DNA of 11,591 bases, from contig CAMCYM010000030.1 of assembly GCA_945883885.1 (NCBI GenBank), forward strand, positions 1-11,591, given 5' to 3'. The notes beneath the pieces are model-generated. The model was not told the origin of the DNA. It did no database searches and saw nothing but the letters and a program-made list of their open reading frames with translations. Source of the stretch: Chryseobacterium gleum (GTDB lineage Bacteria; Bacteroidota; Bacteroidia; Flavobacteriales_D; Sanyastnellaceae). Both the position numbers and the translations under genes were made by a program. Shown in pieces: positions 1-5,451 of this stretch; the first letter of the stretch is position 1, and each line of letters opens with the position of its first letter.

Positions 1-148
1 CGACGGCATCTTTCTCGTGGATCCCGACACGTGCAGCACGTCGCAATGGTACATCTTCGACGGCACCGTCGCCGAGGGGCCGGCTACGCTGTCGCTCCAC
101 CGCTACTACACGAGTTGGAACCCGCCGATCCTGCGGGTTTACAACTGA
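1..148 (+). CDS. C-terminal fragment of an unidentified protein (5' end outside window)
   Basis: An open frame runs in from the left edge (codons in phase with base 2) and stops at TGA 146-148, giving 48 residues. The peptide is rich in aromatics and beta-formers, for example QWYIFDG, LHRYYTSW and the C-terminal PPILRVYN. It has no hydrophobic stretch long enough for a membrane helix and no Lys/Arg tail of the kind expected of an exosortase substrate. I do not recognise the family. Its last 10 bases overlap the 3' end of the convergent membrane-protein gene on the minus strand. Codon third positions are mostly G or C, as in the neighbouring genes, which supports it being coding. The start, full length and function cannot be judged from this fragment. 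Confidence 0.5.
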   Translation, partial: DGIFLVDPDTCSTSQWYIFDGTVAEGPATLSLHRYYTSWNPPILRVYN

Positions 149-669
149 GTAGCCGCCTGCGGAGGGCGGAAGCGGGCCACCAAGGCCACAAACAGGGAGG
201 GCAGCGGAGACTGCAAAAAGCCAAGGAATTCGCGGGCAAGCGCGTAGCCTGCAGGAGGCGGGATGAGAAAGGCTCCGATGCACATGCAGAGACCGCTGCA
301 CACGTAGAGCGCCACGAGCAGGTGCACGAGACGCTGCGCTTCCAGCGCGCGGAGGAGCAGGAGATCGAGGGCGAAAAACAGCGCGACGGCAGCGACGGCC
401 AGGGTCCATTTGGCCCACACCATGTGCTGCACATCCGATCGATGGAACGGCGGCCAAGCTTCGCGCACCTCGAAGTACTGCGCCCGCATCACCGGTGCAT
501 GCTCTGCCCACCATGCCGTACGACCAGCCGCGTCCGCCGCCGCGAATTCCGGATGTGCCTCAAGGACTTGGAGGTAGTGGTTCACGTGCAGTTTGCCCCA
601 TTCGAGCATGTACCCGACCGTGAGCGACAGCAGGAGCACCGCGATGGCCCGCACAAGCATGCCCTTCAT
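139..669 (-). CDS. Small membrane protein, probable exosortase-associated partner
   Basis: A 176-residue protein. The start chosen is the ATG at 669-667, because it overlaps the stop of the upstream exosortase gene (bases 666-669 read ATGA on the minus strand), a usual sign of translational coupling. The open frame continues upstream, but only as Arg-rich antisense-like sequence. Hydrophobic segments lie at about residues 5-22, 86-106, 115-137 and 150-166, so about four membrane helices are expected. A polar loop of about 60 residues lies between the first and second and contains many Trp, His and Glu residues. No catalytic motif is seen. Known: Bacteroidota exosortases (XrtF, XrtX) are often encoded beside a small membrane protein of unknown role, and I recall one NCBI family named XrtX-associated membrane protein. 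Assignment to it is inference from position, size and topology. It could assist the exosortase or present its substrate. Confidence 0.72.
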   Translation of the reverse strand: MKGMLVRAIAVLLLSLTVGYMLEWGKLHVNHYLQVLEAHPEFAAADAAGRTAWWAEHAPVMRAQYFEVREAWPPFHRSDVQHMVWAKWTLAVAAVALFFALDLLLLRALEAQRLVHLLVALYVCSGLCMCIGAFLIPPPAGYALAREFLGFLQSPLPSLFVALVARFRPPQAATQL

Positions 670-1202
670 CGGAACTTCGGATGCGTGACATACAGGTACC
701 ACAACGCGAGCACCACCCCGTACACCAGCACGGTGAATGTGTAGTCGTGGTTGAATTTCAGCAACTCCGGCGCGTGCGCCTGGATGAATGTCAGGGCCAC
801 GACCCGGGCGAGGTTGACGGCGTACAGGAGGGCGATGCCCGCAGGAACGAACCAAACCTTGTGCCGCCCCTTCCCGGGAAAGGCCACCACAAAGACCGTG
901 AACAAGGCAAACAACACCACGCCGTCGCACGGCGCCCCGATGGTCACGCCGGCATGCCCCACGAGCCCCACTTCGGAAGGCCACGTCCCGTCGCCGATCC
1001 GCATCGCCGCGCCGAGCACCTCTCCGATCTCACGGGTGCCGTACACAAGCGAAGCAATCACGGCCTCATCCAAGGACGTAAACGGTTTCAAAACCGCCTC
1101 GTACAGCACGTACCAGCCGGCGTAGCCGCCCACACCCGCAAGGAGGAACCGGATCAGCGTCCGGTCCCGGTCCACCAGCGCCTTCAGGCGCGCTCCGGCC
1201 AT
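666..1202 (-). CDS. Exosortase/archaeosortase family protein (XrtX-like)
   Basis: A 178-residue integral membrane protein with about five helices. It carries the three conserved sites of the exosortase/archaeosortase family in order: the catalytic Cys92 in APCDGV, Arg133 in NLARVV, and His152 in KFNHDYTF. In this family the Cys/Arg/His set cleaves a C-terminal tripartite signal (short motif, membrane helix, basic tail) of exported proteins and is thought to transfer them to the cell surface. The length fits the short Bacteroidota forms (XrtF, XrtX) rather than the longer EpsI-fused proteobacterial type. The gene starts 7 bases after the ahcY stop and its own stop overlaps the start of the next gene, so it sits in the middle of a three-gene transcript. 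I saw no Shine-Dalgarno sequence before the ATG. No substrate with a sorting tail is encoded in the window. Family membership is secure; the XrtX subtype is a guess. Confidence 0.88.
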   Translation of the reverse strand: MAGARLKALVDRDRTLIRFLLAGVGGYAGWYVLYEAVLKPFTSLDEAVIASLVYGTREIGEVLGAAMRIGDGTWPSEVGLVGHAGVTIGAPCDGVVLFALFTVFVVAFPGKGRHKVWFVPAGIALLYAVNLARVVALTFIQAHAPELLKFNHDYTFTVLVYGVVLALWYLYVTHPKFR

Positions 1203-1209
1203 GCCGGCC

Positions 1210-2523
1210 TCAGTAACGGTAAGCGTCCGACTTGAACGGACCCGCCACCGGCACGCCGATGTAGGCCGCTTGCGATTCCGTCAAGGTATCGAGTTCGACG
1301 CCGATTTTTGCCAAATGCAGCCGCGCCACCTGCTCATCGAGGTGCTTCGGGAGGGTGTACACGTCGTTTTCGTAGGCCGTGTAGTTGTTCCAGAGCTCGA
1401 TTTGGGCGAGCGTCTGGTTCGTGAAGCTGTTTGACATCACGAAGCTCGGGTGTCCGGTGGCGCAACCGAGGTTCACGAGGCGGCCCTCCGCGAGCAAAAT
1501 CACATCCTTCCCGTTCACCGTGTAGAGGTCCACCTGCGGCTTGATGGTGTCTTTCGTGTGGCCCCAGGTCTCATTCAACCACGCCACGTCGATTTCGTTG
1601 TCGAAGTGACCGATGTTGCAGACGACGGCCTTGTCCTTCATCCGCACGAAGTGGGCCTCTGAGATGATGTCGCGGTTGCCCGTCGCCGTCACCACGATGT
1701 CCGCCTCGGCCACCGCGTCGAGCATTTTCTTCACTTCGTAGCCGTCCATCGCCGCTTGCAGCGCGCAGATGGGGTCGATTTCGCTTACAATCACACGGCA
1801 GCCGGCGTTGCGCAGCGAATCCGCCGTGCCCTTGCCCACGTCACCGTATCCGGCGACGGCTGCCACCTTTCCGGCCATCATGAGGTCGGTCGCCCGGCGA
1901 ATCGCATCCACCGCGGACTCCCGGCAGCCGTACTTGTTGTCGAACTTCGATTTCGTGACCGAGTCGTTCACGTTGATGGCCGGCATCGGGAGCGTACCCG
2001 CCTTCACGCGGTCGTACAGGCGCAGCACCCCGGTCGTGGTTTCTTCGCTGATCCCGCGGACTTCTTTCGCCAGCTCCGGAAAGCGGTCGAGCACCACGTT
2101 CGTCAGGTCACCGCCGTCGTCGAGGATCATATTCAGCGGCTTGCGATCCGGGCCGAAGTAGAGCGTCTGCTCGATGCACCATTCGTATTCCTCTTCGGTC
2201 ATGCCCTTCCACGCATAGACGGGGATGCCCGCCGCCGCGATGGCTGCTGCCGCGTGGTCCTGGGTGGAGAAGATGTTGCACGACGACCACTGAACTTCCG
2301 CCCCCAGCGCTTGCAGGGTTTCGATCAGCACGGCGGTTTGGATCGTCATGTGGAGGCAGCCGGCGACGCGCGCACCGGCGAGCGGCTTCGATGCGCCGTA
2401 CTGCTCGCGGAGGGACATGAGTCCGGGCATTTCGGCTTCTGCCAAACGGATTTCCTTCCGGCCCCATTCAGCAAGGGCAATGTCTTTCACCTTGTAGGGG
2501 AGAGTGGCGGTGGTGGAGCTCAT
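1210..2523 (-). CDS. ahcY: S-adenosylhomocysteine hydrolase (adenosylhomocysteinase)
   Basis: A cytoplasmic, NAD-dependent enzyme that splits S-adenosylhomocysteine into adenosine and homocysteine, removing the product inhibitor of methyltransferases. The protein is 437 residues, normal for bacteria. Visible signatures are LAEWGRKEI near residue 17, the substrate-side HMTIQT at 58-63, the NDSVTKSKFDNKYG block at 186-199, the Rossmann NAD loop GYGDVGKG at 225-232, HFDNEIDV near 306, GHPSFVMSNSF at 358-367 and the family C-terminus ending YRY. Two starts are possible: ATG at 2523 (MSSTT) or at 2529 (MNMSSTT). I chose the inner one because family members usually begin MS-, but no Shine-Dalgarno decides it. 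Longer upstream readings are antisense to the PPTase gene. It heads the exosortase transcript, and a -7 element lies 19 bases before the outer ATG. Confidence 0.97.
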   Translation of the reverse strand: MSSTTATLPYKVKDIALAEWGRKEIRLAEAEMPGLMSLREQYGASKPLAGARVAGCLHMTIQTAVLIETLQALGAEVQWSSCNIFSTQDHAAAAIAAAGIPVYAWKGMTEEEYEWCIEQTLYFGPDRKPLNMILDDGGDLTNVVLDRFPELAKEVRGISEETTTGVLRLYDRVKAGTLPMPAINVNDSVTKSKFDNKYGCRESAVDAIRRATDLMMAGKVAAVAGYGDVGKGTADSLRNAGCRVIVSEIDPICALQAAMDGYEVKKMLDAVAEADIVVTATGNRDIISEAHFVRMKDKAVVCNIGHFDNEIDVAWLNETWGHTKDTIKPQVDLYTVNGKDVILLAEGRLVNLGCATGHPSFVMSNSFTNQTLAQIELWNNYTAYENDVYTLPKHLDEQVARLHLAKIGVELDTLTESQAAYIGVPVAGPFKSDAYRY

Positions 2524-2547
2524 GTTCATGGGAGTCGGATAGAGGTG

Positions 2548-2555
2548 CAAAAATA
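2548..2555 (-). promoter_or_regulatory. Promoter -7 element for ahcY operon
   Basis: The minus strand reads TATTTTTG, an exact match to the Bacteroidota -7 consensus TAnnTTTG, ending 18 bases before the ATG at 2529 and 24 before the one at 2523. No TTTG is seen at the expected distance 19-20 bases upstream, so the call rests on the -7 box and position. The predicted leader is short, roughly 13-19 bases. Confidence 0.6.
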
Positions 2556-2578
2556 CGAAATTGAACGGGGGAGGGCGG

Positions 2579-2586
2579 TACTTTCG
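2579..2586 (+). promoter_or_regulatory. Putative promoter -7 element for the PPTase gene
   Basis: The plus strand reads TACTTTCG, one base off TAnnTTTG, with only 5 bases between it and the ATG at 2592. If transcription starts 5-6 bases after the box, as is usual, the mRNA would begin at or next to the start codon. A TTG at 2561-2563 could be part of a -33 element but is closer (15 bases) than normal. It lies back to back with the ahcY promoter. Confidence 0.42.
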
Positions 2587-2591
2587 CGGGA

Positions 2592-3218
2592 ATGGGGTCG
2601 GAGTTCTGCGCGGAAGTGCCCGGGGGACGGGTTTGCGTCCTTGTACATCCTGTACAATCGGAATACGCAATTGTTCAACGCTTTTCCTTTGCGGGCGGTC
2701 GCCCGGCAGAGCGTGCCGCCGTAGACCGCGCGCTCGCGGTGCTCGGCTTCGCCGCCGCTGCATACCCGGTGGGCCACCGTGTCGACGGGTCACCGCACTT
2801 CCTCGTGCCCGATGCACCGAGCCTGTCGGTGTCGCACACGCGGCTCGAGGACGGCCGCACGGCAGCAGCGGTGTATGTCGGTGCACCGGGTGCTGGCGTC
2901 GACATCGAAGTGCCTTCGGCGCAAATCGCCCGCGTAGCACCGCGCGTGTTCCACCCGGATGAGCAGGAGGCCTGCGGCGCAGATTCCCTGCGGTTGTGCG
3001 TCGTGTGGTGCACAAAAGAGGCGACGTGGAAGGGGCGCGGTCCGGGCCTCTCGTTTGCTGATGATCTCCGCGTCGACAGCGCCGCGCTGCACCAAGAACT
3101 TTCAGCGGACGGGACGATCCTGCGCGGGGTGTTCAAAGGCACATCCGTCGCGTGGTGGGCACTGGCAGGACCGGGCTATTGCGCCGTGGCGGGGCCTTTC
3201 GCCGCCCATACCGCATGA
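2592..3218 (+). CDS. 4'-phosphopantetheinyl transferase, Sfp type
   Basis: A 208-residue cytoplasmic enzyme predicted to move the phosphopantetheine arm of coenzyme A onto a serine of acyl or peptidyl carrier proteins. Motifs in order: SVSHT at 79-83, GVDIE at 102-106 with the Mg-binding Asp104 and Glu106, and WCTKEATWK at 139-147 with Lys142, Glu143 and Lys147. These are the three diagnostic blocks of the superfamily. The region near residues 38-52 (PAERAAVDRALAVLG) resembles the usual Arg/Glu-rich helix before SVSHT, which supports the upstream ATG at 2592, since starting later would trim the N-terminal half-domain. It is divergent from ahcY and ends in a shared terminator. No carrier protein, polyketide or peptide synthetase is in the window, so its target (fatty-acid ACP or a secondary system) is unknown. 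Nothing identifies it as AcpS itself. Confidence 0.9.
   Translation: MGSEFCAEVPGGRVCVLVHPVQSEYAIVQRFSFAGGRPAERAAVDRALAVLGFAAAAYPVGHRVDGSPHFLVPDAPSLSVSHTRLEDGRTAAAVYVGAPGAGVDIEVPSAQIARVAPRVFHPDEQEACGADSLRLCVVWCTKEATWKGRGPGLSFADDLRVDSAALHQELSADGTILRGVFKGTSVAWWALAGPGYCAVAGPFAAHTA
2641..2657. repeat. Perfect 7-3-7 inverted repeat inside the PPTase 5' coding region
   Basis: The sequence is TTGTACA, spacer TCC, TGTACAA: both arms are perfect reverse complements. It lies 49 bases after the PPTase ATG and encodes part of LVHPVQ. Such a palindrome could be a repressor or activator half-site pair acting downstream of the promoter at 2579, or a weak hairpin, or chance within codons. No second copy was noticed elsewhere in the window. 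Confidence 0.5.
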
Positions 3219-3243
3219 AAAAAGGGGCCGCGGAGCCCCTTTT
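3218..3243. terminator. Bidirectional intrinsic terminator between PPTase gene and rpmH
   Basis: A 9-bp stem, AAAAGGGGC (3220-3228) with GCCCCTTTT (3235-3243), encloses a 6-base loop CGCGGA. The plus strand ends in four T, serving the PPTase gene, whose TGA shares its last base with the A-run. On the minus strand the stem is followed by a longer run (six T in total, 3223-3218), so it should stop rpmH transcripts better. Confidence 0.85.
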
Positions 3244-3282
3244 CGAATGCGTATCACTTCGAGCCGCTTCTGCGGCGATGGA

Positions 3283-3450
3283 TCAATGCTCGATGCCTTT
3301 GTGACGGCGTTCTGAACTCACCGTGAGCTTCTTGCGGCCTTGGCGGCGGCGTGCGCTCAGCACACGACGTCCGTTTGCCGAGGCCATGCGCTTGCGGAAG
3401 CCGTGCTTGTTGCGGCGCTTCCGTACAGAGGGCTGAAAGGTCCTTTTCAT
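3283..3450 (-). CDS. rpmH: 50S ribosomal protein bL34
   Basis: A short basic protein of 55 residues, the smallest gene in the window. It begins MKRTFQPSVRKRRNKHGF, continues RKRMASANGRRVL and SARRRQGRKKLTVS, and ends SERRHKGIEH; this is the near-invariant bL34 pattern, with slightly longer C-terminus than the E. coli form (46 residues). The protein sits in the large ribosomal subunit near domain III of 23S rRNA. Unlike the common rpmH-rnpA-dnaA order, no rnpA or dnaA follows; the gene appears monocistronic, bounded by its own promoter at 3477-3507 and the terminator at 3218-3243. The ATG at 3450-3448 is fixed by homology. Confidence 0.97.
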   Translation of the reverse strand: MKRTFQPSVRKRRNKHGFRKRMASANGRRVLSARRRQGRKKLTVSSERRHKGIEH

Positions 3451-3476
3451 CGCTTCCCGTTCTCAATAGAGGGGTG

Positions 3477-3507
3477 CAAAGATAGGCAGCGCGCTCGGAA
3501 CTCCAAA
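3477..3507 (-). promoter_or_regulatory. Canonical Bacteroidota promoter of rpmH
   Basis: On the minus strand a -33 TTTG (3507-3504) is followed after exactly 19 bases by TATCTTTG (3484-3477), a full match to TTTG-N19-TAnnTTTG recognised by the Bacteroidota primary sigma factor. About 26 bases separate the -7 box from the rpmH ATG, giving a leader of roughly 20 bases. It is the best promoter in the window, as expected for a ribosomal gene. Confidence 0.85.
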
Positions 3508-3518
3508 CCTTCGGGCCG

Positions 3519-3526
3519 TAATTTCG
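3519..3526 (+). promoter_or_regulatory. Putative promoter -7 element for the ABC exporter
   Basis: The plus strand reads TAATTTCG, one base off TAnnTTTG, ending 4 bases before the ATG at 3531. No -33 TTTG is seen. If functional, the transcript would start at or within the start codon (leaderless). It lies 11 bases from the -33 box of the divergent rpmH promoter. Confidence 0.42.
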
Positions 3527-3530
3527 CTCC

Positions 3531-5405
3531 ATGGAGGAAACAACCCCGGAAGCACGCCGCTTCAACCTGCGCCACATCGGCGAACTCGGCGGAATGCGCA
3601 CCTACCTCCGCCCCCACCGCGTAGGGTTCACCGTGGGCATTGTGTTGCTAAGCCTCAGCGGCATCCTGACGCTGGCCGTGACGCGGCTTTGGGGCGAGCT
3701 CGGCGGGATCGGGGTCGGGGGGGTGGACGGAACCGAGGGCGAGTGGAAACGCTTCGTGCCGTGGGAAGTGGAGACCCTGGGGGACGTAGGCGCGTTGATT
3801 GCCGTCGTGTTGATCATCCAAGCGGTGTTGAGTTACGCGCGGGTTTGGCTCTTCGCCCGCATGACCGAGGACATGACGCAGCGGATGCGCAACGATGCCT
3901 TTGCCGCGGTCATCGCGCTGCCGATGGGCTTTTTTGACCGGCGCAGCGTGGGCGACCTCAACAGCCGCATTTCCGCGGACATCACCGCCATCCAAAACGT
4001 CTTCACGGTCACCCTCGCCGAGTTGCTGCGCCAACTCATCGTCGTCGTAGGCGGCATCGCAGCCTTGATGTACTTCTCCGTCACCCTCACCCTGCTCATG
4101 CTCGTCACCCTGCCCGTGATGATCCTCGCGGCCATGGGCTTCGGTCGGTTCATCAAGCGGCTGTCGAAGCGGACACAAGACGAAGTTGCCGAATCGAATT
4201 CCATCGTCCAAGAAGCGCTCACGGGCATTGTCGGTGTCAAAGCGTTTGCGAATGAAGGCCTCGAGCTGGCGAAGTATGCAGAGCGCACGACGAGCATCCG
4301 AACCCTCGCGATGCGTGGCGCAGTTTGGCGCGGCGCGTTCTCCTCGTTCATCATCCTGTTCATCTTCGGGGCCATCACGCTGGTCATTTTCAAAGGCGCG
4401 GACCTGATGGCGGCCGGCGGGCTGGCGAGCGGCCATTTCCTCTCCTTTCTGCTGATGACCGGGCTCGTCGCCGGCTCCATCGGCGGCTTCGCCGCGATGT
4501 TCTCCGAGCTCCAAAAAGGACTCGGAGCCATCGAATCCCTCCTCGAGCTCCTCCGCGAAGACCGCGAACCCATCACCCCCCAACCCCAATCTCAACCTCA
4601 ATCTCAACCTCAATCTCAACCTCAACCTCAACCTCAATCTCAACCTCAACCCCACCTCTCCCTTTCCGGAGATGTTGCATTTGAAAACGTCCACTTCCAC
4701 TACCCCACCCGGCCTGAAGTCGAAGTACTCAACGGGTTCACGCTGCACATCCGGTCCGGAGAACAGGTAGCGCTGGTGGGGGCCTCCGGAGCCGGGAAGT
4801 CCACCGTGGCCGCGCTGCTGCTGCGTTTCCGTGAACCGACCTCCGGCACCCTCCTTGTCGACGGCGCGCCCATCGCCAGCTACCCGCTGACGCCGTACCG
4901 GTCGCGGATCGCCTACGTGCCGCAGGAGGTCATCCTCTTCGGGGGGAATCTGCGGGAGAACATCGCATACGGACGGCCCGGGGCGTCGGAGGAGGACATC
5001 CGGGATGCGGCGCGGCGGGCTTATGCGCTGGATTTTATCGCGGCCTTTCCCGAGGGCATGGAGACCCGCGTCGGGGAGCGCGGGGTGCAGCTTTCCGGGG
5101 GGCAGCGGCAGCGCATCGCTATCGCGCGGGCCATTTTGCGCAATCCCGACCTCCTCGTGTTAGACGAGGCCACGAGCGCGCTGGATACGGCCAGTGAGTA
5201 CGAAGTGCAGGCGGCGCTGCAAGAACTGATGCGGGGCCGGACGAGCCTGGTCATCGCACACCGGCTCAGCACGGTGCGGGCAGCGGACCGAATCGCGGTG
5301 CTCGAAGCCGGCCGGTTGGTCGAAGTGGGAACGCACGACGAGCTGATGGCGGCAGGCGGGGCGTACCACCGGCTGGTGGAGCGGCAGGAGTTCGCGGGTA
5401 GCTGA
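3531..5405 (+). CDS. ABC exporter half-transporter (MsbA-like, fused membrane and ATPase domains)
   Basis: A 624-residue type IV ABC exporter subunit, expected to work as a homodimer in the inner membrane. The membrane domain spans about residues 30-335, with helices near 32-52, 86-106, 163-183, 185-204, 270-290 and 300-322. The ATPase domain (380-615) has Walker A GASGAGKST at 417-425, Q-loop Gln465, signature LSGGQ at 521-525, Walker B LLVLDE at 541-546 and H-loop His577, so it should be active. Between the domains lies a PQ/SQ dipeptide repeat (351-374) not usual for the family. The substrate cannot be read from sequence: lipid A/phospholipid, drug or peptide are all possible, and the usual misannotation is msbA. 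It is probably transcribed alone. An internal start at Met22 (3594) is possible but would remove part of the cytoplasmic lead-in. Confidence 0.93.
   Translation: MEETTPEARRFNLRHIGELGGMRTYLRPHRVGFTVGIVLLSLSGILTLAVTRLWGELGGIGVGGVDGTEGEWKRFVPWEVETLGDVGALIAVVLIIQAVLSYARVWLFARMTEDMTQRMRNDAFAAVIALPMGFFDRRSVGDLNSRISADITAIQNVFTVTLAELLRQLIVVVGGIAALMYFSVTLTLLMLVTLPVMILAAMGFGRFIKRLSKRTQDEVAESNSIVQEALTGIVGVKAFANEGLELAKYAERTTSIRTLAMRGAVWRGAFSSFIILFIFGAITLVIFKGADLMAAGGLASGHFLSFLLMTGLVAGSIGGFAAMFSELQKGLGAIESLLELLREDREPITPQPQSQPQSQPQSQPQPQPQSQPQPHLSLSGDVAFENVHFHYPTRPEVEVLNGFTLHIRSGEQVALVGASGAGKSTVAALLLRFREPTSGTLLVDGAPIASYPLTPYRSRIAYVPQEVILFGGNLRENIAYGRPGASEEDIRDAARRAYALDFIAAFPEGMETRVGERGVQLSGGQRQRIAIARAILRNPDLLVLDEATSALDTASEYEVQAALQELMRGRTSLVIAHRLSTVRAADRIAVLEAGRLVEVGTHDELMAAGGAYHRLVERQEFAGS
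4581..4652 (+). repeat. Hexanucleotide tandem repeat, 12 units, in the ABC exporter linker
   Basis: Twelve consecutive 6-base units of the form CAAYCY: the interior copies are CAACCT or CAATCT, and the edge copies CAACCC. They encode Gln-Pro or Gln-Ser dipeptides, residues 351-374. CAATCT and CAACCT alternate for three rounds at 4587-4622, making a 12-base higher-order unit. Because the unit is two codons, gain or loss of copies would alter linker length without a frameshift. Confidence 0.95.
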
Positions 5406-5428
5406 GGCGGGGAAGGCGGGGCGCTGGG

Positions 5429-5436
5429 TACATTTG
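5429..5436 (+). promoter_or_regulatory. Promoter -7 element for gmd
   Basis: TACATTTG is an exact TAnnTTTG match, ending 15 bases before the gmd ATG at 5452 and 23 bases after the ABC exporter stop. No -33 TTTG is visible at the normal spacing. It contains the in-frame TTG at 5434 that might be mistaken for a start codon. Confidence 0.62.
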
Positions 5437-5451
5437 GCAAAAGCAACGACC

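Noticed and set aside
1756..2724. A 322-codon plus-strand frame opposite ahcY
   Set aside because: Antisense to a full-length, well conserved enzyme; composition is rich in Arg, His and Val without domain motifs.
2530..3015. N-terminal extension of AhcY by more than 160 residues
   Set aside because: The extension is Arg/Pro-rich, crosses the ahcY promoter and is antisense to the PPTase motifs; the family starts at MSSTT or just before.
3261..3278. Small GCCGC-TTCT-GCGGC hairpin downstream of rpmH as a second terminator
   Set aside because: Only 5 bp of stem and no T-run follows on either strand; the 3218-3243 hairpin explains termination better.
3254..3601. A 115-codon minus-strand frame across rpmH and the start of the ABC exporter
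   Set aside because: It overlaps rpmH in another frame, and runs through the rpmH promoter and the exporter start.
3648..4748. A 366-codon minus-strand open frame containing a striking Arg-Leu dipeptide repeat
   Set aside because: It is the exact antisense of the ABC exporter, and the RL repeat is just the reverse of the CAAYCY repeat. The exporter has all catalytic motifs; this frame has none.
5434..5451. TTG start for gmd
   Set aside because: It falls within the TACATTTG promoter box, so it would not lie in the mRNA, and the ATG at 5452 gives the usual N-terminus.
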